From the NCBI GenBank assembly GCA_002773575.1, contig PFAT01000029.1, forward strand, positions 7,351 through 20,363: a stretch of DNA of 13,013 bases, read 5' to 3'. This stretch comes from Candidatus Falkowbacteria bacterium CG10_big_fil_rev_8_21_14_0_10_44_15 (lineage in GTDB: Bacteria > Patescibacteriota > Patescibacteriia > Patescibacteriales > XYC2-FULL-47-12). The notes under the pieces are model-generated. The model did no database searches. It was not told the DNA's origin and was given only the letters and a program-made list of their open reading frames with translations. This document shows, in pieces, positions 1-6,800 of this stretch; the first letter of the stretch is position 1, and each line of letters begins with the position of its first letter. The position numbers and the translations under genes are program-made.

Positions 1-115
1 AAGAGCAAAGAGTATTTTTCTGTGGTGTGGCGAGCTTGTCGAGCAGTGGCGTGGCTGGCTTCCTTATTGGGGGTTTTGCTCAAAGAAAGTTCGAACATCA
101 ATCAAAAAACACCGC
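1..115. other. Window edge, possible 3' end of an upstream gene
   Basis: All three forward frames are open from the window edge. One frame stops at 117-119 (TGA overlapping the next ATG), one at 166-168, and the third runs into the CofE-like gene. A C-terminal fragment of a preceding gene, perhaps ATGA-coupled to the next start, is possible, but the translations match nothing I recognise. No promoter or terminator is evident. Confidence 0.3.
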
Positions 116-853
116 ATGATGCGATTTTTAACCATCCGCACACGGCCTTTATTGCCGCCCCGCGATAATATCTATCCGATTTTAGACCAATATTTACCCT
201 CTCTGCAAGAGGGCGATATTGTTTTAATCACTTCAAAAATTGTCGCCATTCATCAAGGCCGGTGCCTTAAAATTGAAGACGCGCCGGATAAAGACGAGTT
301 GATAAAAAAAGAAGCGGATGTTTATATCCCGCGCCAAGACATACCGAATAATTCAGTCGTGCTCACGATTAAGGATAATACTTTGATTCCAACCGCGGGC
401 ATTGACGAGAGTAACGCTAACGGCCACTATATCCTCTGGCCCAAAAATTCCAATAGAATTGCCAAAGAAATTTGCCGGTATTTGCAAAAAAAACATAAAA
501 TTAAAAAATTGGCGGTTATAATTAACGACAGCCATACCGAACCGCTGCGCTATGGAGTCATCGGAGTGGCAATCGGTTTTTTTGGTTTGGAGCCGCTGGC
601 GGACCATCGCGGCCAGCCGGACATTTTCGGGCGCAAGTTAAAAATTACCAGAAGCAACATCGTTGATTCTTTATCGGAAATGGCGGTATTATTAATGGGC
701 GAGGGAGCGGAACAAACGCCGATAGTGATTGCGCGCGGCGTTAAATTTGTAAAATTTACCAACCGCCATACTTACAAAAAATTAATCATTCCGCCGCAAG
801 AAGATATTTACTACCCTTTGCTTAAGCGTTTTTATGGCCGGAAAAAAAATTAA
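116..853 (+). CDS. Coenzyme F420-0:L-glutamate ligase-like protein (CofE family)
   Basis: A 245-aa protein of the CofE/FbiB-N ligase family, which in F420-producing organisms adds glutamate to coenzyme F420-0 using GTP. Family features are visible in order: the N-terminal TSKIVAIHQGR motif (about residues 39-49), a central DSHTEPLRYG segment (about 139-148) where classical members have D-[ST]-x-G-R-P-W-R, then VAIGFFGLEPLADHRGQPD, then a C-terminal EMAVLLMGEG helix. The Trp/Arg of the family's central motif is changed, so the substrate may differ. There is no SD. ATG occurs twice in a row (116 and 119), so the exact start is uncertain. It overlaps the following reductase gene by 20 nt, indicating co-transcription. 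An F420 role is not established; a glutamate ligase for a folate- or flavin-type cofactor is an alternative inferred from the neighbour. Confidence 0.8.
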   Translation: MMRFLTIRTRPLLPPRDNIYPILDQYLPSLQEGDIVLITSKIVAIHQGRCLKIEDAPDKDELIKKEADVYIPRQDIPNNSVVLTIKDNTLIPTAGIDESNANGHYILWPKNSNRIAKEICRYLQKKHKIKKLAVIINDSHTEPLRYGVIGVAIGFFGLEPLADHRGQPDIFGRKLKITRSNIVDSLSEMAVLLMGEGAEQTPIVIARGVKFVKFTNRHTYKKLIIPPQEDIYYPLLKRFYGRKKN

Positions 854-1367
854 GCCGCGTTACTATTTGATCGCCGCGCTTTCATTGGACGGCAAAATCG
901 CCAAGCACGCCCGCCATTTTACCGGCTGGACCTCGCCCGCGGACAAGGATTTTTTGCACGCGCGACTTGACGCAAGCGATTGCGTTATTGTGGGCAACAA
1001 CACTTACAAAACCGCCCGGCAACCGTTGTCAAAACGCAACTGCCTGGTTTTTACCAAATCAGTCGGCGCCGTTAAGCAGGCAAGCGAACGCTGTCTTTAC
1101 GTCAATCCGGCTAAGATTGACATTGCCAAGTTGATAAAACAAGCAGGTTATCGCCAGGTAGCTATTTTGGGCGGCACGCAAATTTTTAGCTGGTTTTTGG
1201 AAAAAAATTTACTGGATGAGTTGTATTTAACAATTGAGCCGGTGGTTTTCGGTTCCGGTTTGCCTTTGTTTAATATCAATTTAGCGGCAGTTAAAAAATT
1301 TAAGCTAGCGTCAGTCCGCAGATTAAATTCAATGGGTACGGTTTTATTACATTATACAAAACAATAA
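834..1367 (+). CDS. RibD C-terminal/dihydrofolate reductase-like reductase
   Basis: A 177-aa protein of the DHFR-like RibD C-terminal family, NADPH-dependent reductases of pteridine or pyrimidine substrates. It opens with a strand and the YYLIAALSLDGKIA motif typical of RibD_C (Ser/Asp-Gly-Lys-Ile), then DCVIVGNNTYKTAR (GRxTY-like, about 48-61), then the nucleotide-binding glycine motif AILGGTQIF (about 120-128), then LDELYLTIEPVVFGSGLPLF, a hallmark C-terminal block. The length suits a stand-alone reductase domain with no deaminase domain. The start lies inside the end of the CofE-like gene, so translation is probably coupled. It could serve as the organism's dihydrofolate reductase or act in a flavin-like pathway; sequence alone does not decide. 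Confidence 0.82.
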   Translation: MAGKKIKPRYYLIAALSLDGKIAKHARHFTGWTSPADKDFLHARLDASDCVIVGNNTYKTARQPLSKRNCLVFTKSVGAVKQASERCLYVNPAKIDIAKLIKQAGYRQVAILGGTQIFSWFLEKNLLDELYLTIEPVVFGSGLPLFNINLAAVKKFKLASVRRLNSMGTVLLHYTKQ

Positions 1368-1464
1368 TTAAACGGAAATTTTACAATAATTGAACAATAA
1401 TTTTAGTAGATATAAATTACTGTTAAATTATTTTTTTTAATTATTATTAAATTATCAATGATTT

Positions 1465-2325
1465 ATGCCGGAATTGCCGGAAGTAGAAACAATCCGCCGC
1501 GGTTTGGATAACCAAATTGCCGGCTTAAGAATAAAATCCGTGCAGGTAAAAAAAGCGCGGCTAGTTAAAGGCAGCGTTAAAAAATTTATTGCCGTTCTAA
1601 CCGGCAATGTTTTTTTAAAATTTAACCGGCGGGGCAAATTATTGATTGCCGCTTTAAAGAGCGGTCAATTTTTATTAATACACCTAAAGATGACGGGGCA
1701 ACTTATCTATCAGCACGGCCGTCAGCTTATTGCCGGCGGGCATTCTTTCGTTGGCATGGATTGGCGTCTGCCCAACCGGCATACTCATATTATTTTTTCC
1801 TTCCGCAATGGTTCACGACTTTTTTTTAACGATTTGCGGCAGTTTGGCTACATGAAAATAGTGAGCAAGATTGAGTTGGAAAAAGAGTTGAAAAAATTCG
1901 GCATTGAGCCGCTGACGGCCGGATTTAGCCTAAAAAATTTTGTTGAAATATTTGCCAATAAAAAAACCAGCGCGAAAGCGCTGCTGATGAACCAAAAATT
2001 TATCGCCGGCTTAGGCAATATTTACGCCGATGAAGTGTGTTTTTACGCAAAAGTCAAACCCAGCCGGCGCGTTCCCTCGCTGACCGAAGGAGAAATTAAA
2101 AAGCTTTATCAGGGCTGCCGGGTTATTTTAGCTAAAGCGGTGAAAGCGCGCGGCACCACTTTTAGCGATTATGTGGACGCTGACGGCCGCCAAGGGGGAT
2201 TTATAAAGTTTTTAAAAGTTTACGGGCGCAAAGGAGAAAAATGTCGCCGTTGCCGGCGGGGGGTAATAGTTAAAATAAAGCAGGGCGGGCGGGGGACACA
2301 CTTTTGTCCACAGTGTCAACAGTAA
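1465..2325 (+). CDS. mutM: Formamidopyrimidine-DNA glycosylase (Fpg/MutM)
   Basis: A 286-aa bifunctional base-excision repair enzyme that removes 8-oxoguanine and formamidopyrimidines and nicks the abasic site. The N-terminus is MPELPEVET, with the catalytic Pro2 and Glu3 that require Met removal (map lies at the end of this window). Lys58 sits in FNRRGKLL, HLKMTGQL follows at 73-80, and the helix-two-turn-helix contains NQKFIAGLGNIYADEV. The C-terminal zinc finger is complete: Cys260, Cys263, Cys281 and Cys284, with the DNA-binding Arg in GGRGTHFCPQC. The upstream 97 nt are almost pure A/T with no SD; TATCAA at 1453-1458 could be a weak -10. Its own stop runs directly into a strong promoter for the next unit. 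Confidence 0.97.
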   Translation: MPELPEVETIRRGLDNQIAGLRIKSVQVKKARLVKGSVKKFIAVLTGNVFLKFNRRGKLLIAALKSGQFLLIHLKMTGQLIYQHGRQLIAGGHSFVGMDWRLPNRHTHIIFSFRNGSRLFFNDLRQFGYMKIVSKIELEKELKKFGIEPLTAGFSLKNFVEIFANKKTSAKALLMNQKFIAGLGNIYADEVCFYAKVKPSRRVPSLTEGEIKKLYQGCRVILAKAVKARGTTFSDYVDADGRQGGFIKFLKVYGRKGEKCRRCRRGVIVKIKQGGRGTHFCPQCQQ

Positions 2326-2328
2326 AAT

Positions 2329-2356
2329 TTGACACCAAATTTAGATATACTATAAT
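2329..2356 (+). promoter_or_regulatory. Near-consensus sigma70-type promoter
   Basis: TTGACA at 2329-2334 and TATAAT at 2351-2356, spacer 16 nt. Both hexamers are exact consensus. It begins 3 nt after the mutM stop. Downstream come an SD-like GGAAGGAG (2357-2364) and an ATG at 2378 that opens straight into repeat sequence rather than into the rubredoxin gene. Presumably it drives the rubredoxin-SOD operon. Confidence 0.8.
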
Positions 2357-2376
2357 GGAAGGAGTAATAGTTTAAC

Positions 2377-2508
2377 AATGTCAAAATCCAAATTTCAAAT
2401 TACAAATTCCTGCCTACTGGCAGGCAGGAATGTCAAATGCTTTAATGTCAAAATTGGACATTTGTATTTAGGATTTGATTTGACATTTGACATTTGAATT
2501 TTGGCATT
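2377..2508. repeat. AT-rich imperfect inverted repeat with nested CCTGCC hairpin
   Basis: The left arm at 2377-2400 and the right arm at 2485-2508 are complementary at 21 of 24 positions. Between them lie runs built on TTTGACA/TGTCAAA words and a GC-rich hairpin, CCTGCC-tactg-GGCAGG-like, at about 2410-2429. The CCTGCC/GGCAGG core reappears as GGCAGGC...GCCTGCC near the tRNA genes. A 39-codon ORF (2378-2497) reads through the element but consists only of repeat translation, so I do not call it a gene. The element separates a very good promoter from rubredoxin. Confidence 0.65.
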
Positions 2509-2534
2509 TTGCGCTTTACTTTATGTCTTCCGCC

Positions 2535-2702
2535 ATGCAAAAATACATCTGTCCTCCTTGCGGCTATATTTACGACCCGGCGGTTGGCGACCCGGACTCG
2601 GGCATCGCGCCCGGCACTGCTTTTGCCGACATTCCCGACACTTGGGTTTGTCCGATTTGCGGCCTTGATAAATCAATCATGGTGCCGTATGAAGAAGAAT
2701 AA
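2535..2702 (+). CDS. Rubredoxin
   Basis: A 55-aa single-iron electron carrier. The Fe(Cys)4 ligands are Cys6 and Cys9 (YICPPCGYIYDP) and Cys39 and Cys42 (WVCPICG), with the conserved GDPDSGIAPGT loop. The start at 2535 fits the family N-terminus MxKYxC; an in-frame ATG at 2523 would add four residues, and a TTG further up lies inside the repeat. No SD is visible. It sits 32 nt before superoxide dismutase. Rubredoxins next to SOD and ferritin-like proteins usually carry electrons for peroxide or superoxide detoxification; that role here is inferred from context. Confidence 0.95.
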   Translation: MQKYICPPCGYIYDPAVGDPDSGIAPGTAFADIPDTWVCPICGLDKSIMVPYEEE

Positions 2703-2710
2703 TCACATAA

Positions 2711-2731
2711 CACTTAACACTTAACATTAAA
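2711..2731. repeat. Heptamer tandem repeat (3 units) between rubredoxin and SOD
   Basis: CACTTAA, CACTTAA and CATTAAA lie in direct succession and occupy most of the 32-nt spacer. The 7-nt period is the same as in the repeat inside recG at 5214-5241. No regulatory meaning is evident. Confidence 0.6.
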
Positions 2732-2734
2732 TCT

Positions 2735-3340
2735 ATGTCATATACACTTATGCCTCTTCCATACTCTTACGATGCGCTGGAACCATACCTTGACGCGCAA
2801 ACGATGGAGATACATTACTCCAAGCATCATCAGGGCTACGTTAATAATTTAAACAAAGCGCTGGAGCAAAACCCCGAACTAGCGGCTAAATCGCCGGAGA
2901 AATTGCTTTCAGACTTAAACGCAATCCCCGAGAATATTCGCGCCTCGGTCCGCAACCAAGGCGGCGGCATAGCGAACCATAATCTTTTTTGGCAGGTTTT
3001 AAAACCAGCCGTTAATTTTTCCGGTCCAGCCGCTGATAAAGTTGCCGAAGCGTTCAGCGGCTATGACGGGTTTAAGGAACAATTCTCTAAAGCAGCGGCC
3101 GGGCAGTTCGGTTCCGGCTGGGCTTGGCTCGTGATGAACGGCGATAAACTGGAAATCATGGCAACCGCCAATCAGGACAGCCCGCTGTCTTTAGGCAAAA
3201 CCCCGATTTTAGGCATTGACGTTTGGGAACACGCTTATTATTTAAAATACCAAAACCGCCGGCCGGAATACATCGAAGCGTTTTTTAAAGTGATAAATTG
3301 GGATAAGGTTAACGAGTTGTACGAGCAGGCCGGAAGGTAA
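2735..3340 (+). CDS. Superoxide dismutase, Fe/Mn family
   Basis: A 201-aa cytoplasmic enzyme (no signal peptide) converting superoxide to peroxide and oxygen. All four metal ligands are present: His27 (MEIHYSKHH), His82 (GGGIANHNLFW), Asp162 and His166 (GIDVWEHAYYL). The C-terminal half has NQDSPLSLG before the ligand pair and YLKYQNRRPEYI after it, the pattern common in Mn or cambialistic forms, but metal use cannot be assigned from sequence. There is no SD before the start, which matches the family N-terminus ending in PLPYSYDALEP. It ends shortly before an intrinsic terminator, closing the rubredoxin-SOD unit. Confidence 0.96.
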   Translation: MSYTLMPLPYSYDALEPYLDAQTMEIHYSKHHQGYVNNLNKALEQNPELAAKSPEKLLSDLNAIPENIRASVRNQGGGIANHNLFWQVLKPAVNFSGPAADKVAEAFSGYDGFKEQFSKAAAGQFGSGWAWLVMNGDKLEIMATANQDSPLSLGKTPILGIDVWEHAYYLKYQNRRPEYIEAFFKVINWDKVNELYEQAGR

Positions 3341-3356
3341 AAGGCAAAATTTTATC

Positions 3357-3391
3357 AAAGGGCGGCTTTATCGGCTGCCCTTTTATTTTTT
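3357..3391 (+). terminator. Intrinsic terminator after SOD
   Basis: The stem AAAGGGC-GGC (3357-3366) pairs with its complement ending in GCCCTTT (3383), with one G-U pair and a short AT loop. A T-rich tract follows. Confidence 0.8.
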
Positions 3392-3418
3392 AGTTAAATC
3401 ATATAAAATAAAATTATT

Positions 3419-4282
3419 ATGCTGGCTAACCACGTAAAAAATTTACTGTTGCGTTTTCAGAAAAATGAAATTACCGAGTATTACGTTTATAGCCGTTTAA
3501 GCCGGCTGGCGCGGGGAGACAACAAAGAAATTATCCGCAAGATAGCGGATGACGAAAAACGCCATTACCAAATGTTGTACGGCCATACCCAAACGGCAGT
3601 CAAGCCCAGCCGCTGGTTAATGTTTAAATATACGATGCTCTCGCGCGTTTTTGGGTTGACCTTCGCCATTAAATTAATGGAAAAAGGAGAGGAGATGGCG
3701 CAGGCAACTTACGAGCGACTAAAAGATTCCGCTCCGCCGATTAAGGTGCTTTTGGCAGACGAGCATCGGCACGAAAAAGATTTAGTGGATATGATAGCCG
3801 AAGAAAGATTGAATTATATGGGCTCGGTCGTGCTCGGTTTAAACGACGCGCTGGTGGAACTAACCGGCGCGCTGGCCGGCTTAAGCTTTGCTTTGCAAAA
3901 TACCAAGCTAATCGCTTTAGCCGGGCTGATCACCGGCATTGCCGCTTCTTTTTCCATGGCGGCTTCCGAATATTTATCCACCAAATCCGAAGGCAATAAA
4001 AATTCGCTGAAATCGGCGCTTTATACCGGCTTAGCTTATATCGTGACGGTGCTGTTTTTAATTTTTCCCTTTCTGATGCTCGCCGATTACCGCTGGGCTT
4101 TGGCTTGGACCCTAATAAACGCGATAGCGGTGATTGCTGTTTTTACTTACTTCAGCGCCGTTACCAAAGACCTGCGTTTTAAAAAATTATTCAGCGAAAT
4201 GTTTATCATCAGCATGGGAGTGGCGGTGTTTTCCTTTGGCATCAGTATCGTGTTAAAAAATATTTTTAACATAGAGGTTTAA
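3419..4282 (+). CDS. Ferritin-like domain plus VIT1/CCC1 iron transporter (MbfA-like)
   Basis: A 287-aa two-domain membrane protein. Residues 1 to about 125 form a rubrerythrin/ferritin-like four-helix domain with the di-iron ligand pattern Glu17/Glu20, Glu46-x-x-His49, Glu91/Glu92 and Glu115-x-x-His118. Residues 132-287 form a VIT1/CCC1-type domain with about five hydrophobic segments, including the signature GLNDALVELTGALAG and the ASFSMAASEYLSTKSEG helix end. This architecture matches MbfA-type proteins, which export or sequester iron and protect against peroxide. Following rubredoxin and SOD it completes an iron/oxygen-stress neighbourhood, although an SOD terminator separates it. There is no SD; TATAAA at 3402-3407 is a possible -10 only 11 nt before the ATG. 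Direction of transport is not visible in the sequence. Confidence 0.88.
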   Translation: MLANHVKNLLLRFQKNEITEYYVYSRLSRLARGDNKEIIRKIADDEKRHYQMLYGHTQTAVKPSRWLMFKYTMLSRVFGLTFAIKLMEKGEEMAQATYERLKDSAPPIKVLLADEHRHEKDLVDMIAEERLNYMGSVVLGLNDALVELTGALAGLSFALQNTKLIALAGLITGIAASFSMAASEYLSTKSEGNKNSLKSALYTGLAYIVTVLFLIFPFLMLADYRWALAWTLINAIAVIAVFTYFSAVTKDLRFKKLFSEMFIISMGVAVFSFGISIVLKNIFNIEV

Positions 4283-4337
4283 ATAAAAAATCAAAATTTT
4301 TTAGCTTAAAGGCCGGATGTCAACTCGGACTTTTTTT

Positions 4338-4476
4338 ATCCAGACACCTTCCGGAATACCCCCACACCAAATTTTGGCGTGGGGGATGAATGGACGGTGT
4401 GGGTCTTCCCGCCGGGTTTACCCCTACACCAAAATTGGTGTAGGGGTTTAATGCCCGGCGGTGAAGGTGTTTGGAT
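4338..4476. repeat. Nested palindrome/three-way junction element
   Basis: The outer stem, 4338-4351 with 4463-4476, is 14 bp with one G-U pair. Inside it lie hairpin A (4359-4385, 13-nt arms with one mismatch, CCCCCACACCAAA on the left) and hairpin B (4409-4416 with 4454-4461, 8 bp, CCGCCGGG/CCCGGCGG). Hairpin B encloses a 12-bp perfect palindrome (4421-4446, CCCCTACACCAA/TTGGTGTAGGGG). Hairpins A and B share the core CCCC(C/T)ACACCAAA. The linker GGTGTGGG (4397-4403 region) can also pair with the left arm of hairpin A, giving an alternative fold. It lies between the VIT gene and the recG promoter. It could be a mobile palindromic (REPIN/MITE-like) element, a bidirectional terminator or a structured RNA. 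Confidence 0.7.
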
Positions 4477-4485
4477 TTATTAGCG

Positions 4486-4515
4486 TTTACTTTTGTTGAT
4501 AAGCCGTGTTACAAT
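4486..4515 (+). promoter_or_regulatory. Promoter of recG, leaderless configuration
   Basis: TTTACT at 4486-4491, an 18-nt spacer, and TACAAT at 4510-4515. The ATG of recG is exactly 6 nt after the -10, so transcription would start at or next to the A of the ATG. Confidence 0.6.
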
Positions 4516-4521
4516 GCTTTT

Positions 4522-6606
4522 ATGCTAACATTAGACACGGCTATAGACAAAGTAAATAAAATTGGCGTGGCCACCGCCAAAAAATTGCAGCGCTTAAACA
4601 TTAAAATCGTGCGGGATTTATTGACCTATTACCCTTTTCGCTACGCCGATTACGGCCAAAAAGTCCCGATCGCGAATCTTAACCCGGGCATGACCGTGAA
4701 CGTTCAGGGCACGATTGATTTTATTCAAAACAAACGCAGCTTTAGGCAAAGGATGATAGTCACCGAGGCGCTGATTAATGACGGCGGCGGCCAGCTCAAA
4801 GTAGTCTGGTTTAACCAGCCCTTCATCGGCAAGAATTTAAAAATAGGCGACCAAGTGTCGCTTGGGGGCACGATTCAAGGCGGTTTTTTAGGATTAGAGA
4901 TGGTCGCGCCTGAATATGAAAAAGTTGGCTCGAGCAAATTAGCGCATACGGTTGGCCTGGCGCCCATCTATCACGTGACTGCTAATTTAACCAATAAGCA
5001 GCTGCGTTTTTTAATCAAGTCAGTCATTGCTTCTGCCGCGCAGCTAACCGACACTTTGCCCGAGGCAGTTAAAAGCAAACATCAGCTCTTGAATTTAGCT
5101 GATGCCATTAGCAACATCCATTTCCCGCGCTCTAGCGAAATGCTGGGGCAGGCGCGGCGCCGGCTGCAATTTGAAGAATTATTTTTAGCGCAATTACAGG
5201 CGCAAGCAGCCAGGTTAAAAGTTAAAAGTCAAAAGTCAAAAGCTATCAAATTTTTTAAAGAGGAAACCGCCCGCTTTGTCCAGCGGTTGCCCTTTAAGCT
5301 CACGGCGGCCCAAAAAAAAGCGGCGTGGGAAATTATTAAAGACATCGGCAAACATCAGCCAATGTCGCGCTTATTGGAAGGCGATGTCGGCAGCGGCAAA
5401 ACCGTTACCGCCGCCATCGCTATGTTCAACGCCGCTTTAAACAAACAACAAAGCGTAATGCTCGTGCCGACAGAAATTTTAGCGAACCAGCACTATAATA
5501 CTTTGCGCAAATTTTTTACCAACAGCGAAATTAAAATAGGGCTGTACACGAGAAGCCGGAAAAAGATAAATCAGGAACCAGTGACGAGAGACGAAGAACG
5601 AGGAAAAACAAATAAAAATCATAATTCATTATTCATAATTCATCATTCAGACATTGTGGTTGGCACGCATGCTTTGCTTCAGGAAGGAATAAAATTTCGC
5701 GATTTGGCGCTGGCTGTCATTGACGAGCAGCATCGCTTCGGCGTCGAGCAAAGGCAAACCTTGCGCCAAAAAAGCGGCCAGCCAGAGTTTACGCCGCATT
5801 TACTTTCCATGACCGCGACGCCGATCCCGCGCTCGCTTGCCCAAGTAATTTACGGCGATCTGGATTTATCCATTATTGATGAATTGCCTGCCGGACGAAA
5901 GCCAATCGCGACTTGGCTGGTGCCGGAATTTAAACGGCCAAGCGCTTACGATTTTATTAAGCGGGAAATTTTAGCCGGCCGGCAAGCGTTCGTCATTTGC
6001 CCGCTGATTAACCCTGCCGATAACTTAGGAGTCAAATCGGTAATTGAAGAACATAAAAAGCTGAACGAGCGTATTTTTCCCGAATTAAAGATTGCTTATT
6101 TGCACGGCCGGTTAAAGCCGAAAGCCAAAGATAAAATCATGCGGGAGTTTTTAGCTGACGAAATTAAAATTTTAGTGGCCACTTCGGTAGTGGAAGTAGG
6201 GGTGGACGTGCCGAACGCAAGCGTGATGATGATTGAAGGCGCGGAAAGATTCGGGCTGGCGCAACTGCACCAGTTCCGCGGCCGAGTGGGGCGCAGCGCC
6301 CACCAATCTTATTGCTTGTTGTTTACCGCCAGTTTAAACGAACAAACGCGGGCGCGTTTAACCGCTTTTACCAAAAGCAACGACGGCTTTAAACTAGCGG
6401 AAGCGGACTTAAAAATGCGCGGCCCGGGCGAAGTGTACGGCACCGAGCAAAAAGGCTTTCCCGAATTTAAAATCGCGACTCTGAACGATTATCAGTTAAT
6501 TAAGGAAGCCAAAGAAGCGGCGGAGAACGTCGTTAAAGAGGGGGCGGAAAAATATCCCCAGTTGTTAGAAAAAGTCAGATGGGGAGAAGAGTATGTAGTA
6601 GGGTAA
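4522..6606 (+). CDS. recG: ATP-dependent DNA helicase RecG
   Basis: A 694-aa superfamily 2 helicase that remodels stalled forks and branch-migrates Holliday junctions. The N-terminal wedge/OB part contains YYPFRYADYG and an OB fold. The helicase core has Walker A GDVGSGKT (287-294), DEQH (401-404), MTATPIPRSLA, VATSVVEVGVDVPNA and the QFRGRVGR arginine-finger motif from Gln584. The RecG-type C-terminus contains LKMRGPGEVYGTEQKG. The ATG at 4522 is chosen because it yields the normal N-terminus (LTLDTAIDKVNKIG) and fits the promoter; a longer TTG-started frame from 4471 would begin inside the palindrome arm. Two segments of the reading frame look like intergenic repeats (5214-5241 and 5571-5650), both in surface-loop regions of the family alignment. 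Total length is normal for RecG. Confidence 0.96.
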   Translation: MLTLDTAIDKVNKIGVATAKKLQRLNIKIVRDLLTYYPFRYADYGQKVPIANLNPGMTVNVQGTIDFIQNKRSFRQRMIVTEALINDGGGQLKVVWFNQPFIGKNLKIGDQVSLGGTIQGGFLGLEMVAPEYEKVGSSKLAHTVGLAPIYHVTANLTNKQLRFLIKSVIASAAQLTDTLPEAVKSKHQLLNLADAISNIHFPRSSEMLGQARRRLQFEELFLAQLQAQAARLKVKSQKSKAIKFFKEETARFVQRLPFKLTAAQKKAAWEIIKDIGKHQPMSRLLEGDVGSGKTVTAAIAMFNAALNKQQSVMLVPTEILANQHYNTLRKFFTNSEIKIGLYTRSRKKINQEPVTRDEERGKTNKNHNSLFIIHHSDIVVGTHALLQEGIKFRDLALAVIDEQHRFGVEQRQTLRQKSGQPEFTPHLLSMTATPIPRSLAQVIYGDLDLSIIDELPAGRKPIATWLVPEFKRPSAYDFIKREILAGRQAFVICPLINPADNLGVKSVIEEHKKLNERIFPELKIAYLHGRLKPKAKDKIMREFLADEIKILVATSVVEVGVDVPNASVMMIEGAERFGLAQLHQFRGRVGRSAHQSYCLLFTASLNEQTRARLTAFTKSNDGFKLAEADLKMRGPGEVYGTEQKGFPEFKIATLNDYQLIKEAKEAAENVVKEGAEKYPQLLEKVRWGEEYVVG
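5214..5241 (+). repeat. Four tandem heptamers inside recG
   Basis: GTTAAAA, GTTAAAA, GTCAAAA, GTCAAAA. In recG they encode a Lys/Ser/Gln-rich stretch (KVKSQKSK region) just before the helicase domain, a variable linker in this family. Repeats of this kind are otherwise seen in the spacers of this window. Confidence 0.7.
5571..5650 (+). repeat. Repeat-like in-frame segment within the recG helicase domain
   Basis: The segment begins with ACGAG-type repeats (about 5583-5605) and continues with AATTCAT/ATTCATA words (about 5615-5649), which resemble spacer DNA rather than codon-biased coding DNA. It encodes about residues 350-377, between the conserved IGLYTRS and DIVVGTHALLQE. The corresponding E. 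coli segment, as I recall it, is about a dozen residues shorter and charged. The frame is intact on both sides. Confidence 0.6.
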
Positions 6607-6652
6607 ATTTCAAATGACAAAATTAAAGAGCACGAAATACATTAATATACAG

Positions 6653-6703
6653 TAGAAATACATAGAAATACATAGAAATACAATTGTATATCTATTGTAT
6701 TTC
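6653..6703. repeat. Decamer tandem repeat merging into an inverted repeat
   Basis: TAGAAATACA occurs three times in a row (6653-6682). The last copies also form the left arm (6665-6683) of an inverted repeat whose right arm is 6684-6703, nearly perfect with one indel. It lies in the 194-nt spacer between recG and the response regulator. An ACGAGCGGAGCGAG-like GC-rich word follows at about 6706-6720. It could act as a weak terminator of recG but has no clean T tract. Confidence 0.65.
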
Positions 6704-6746
6704 ACGACGAGCGGAGCGAGGAGTATATTTCTATTATTATTTGGAG

Positions 6747-6774
6747 TTGTCATTTCCGCCCGTTTTGCTATAAT
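6747..6774 (+). promoter_or_regulatory. Promoter of the response regulator-ndk unit
   Basis: TTGTCA at 6747-6752, a 16-nt spacer, and TATAAT at 6769-6774 with an extended -10 TGC just before it. The predicted start near 6781 leaves a leader of about 20 nt without an SD. Confidence 0.75.
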
Positions 6775-6800
6775 AGAGGGCAGTTATTCACTTTAAAAAT

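Noticed and set aside
2378..2497. 39-codon ORF after the consensus promoter
   Set aside because: It consists entirely of the inverted repeat. I treat it as incidental and mention it under the repeat.
4303..4337. Possible terminator of the VIT gene (GC-rich segment followed by seven T)
   Set aside because: The T tract is there, but I could find only a 3-bp stem, too weak to call.
4471..4521. TTG-started N-terminal extension of recG
   Set aside because: It begins inside the right arm of the palindrome and overlaps the promoter; the ATG at 4522 gives the family N-terminus.
6653..6703. CRISPR-like array
   Set aside because: The repeats are 10 nt and contiguous, with no spacers and no cas genes.
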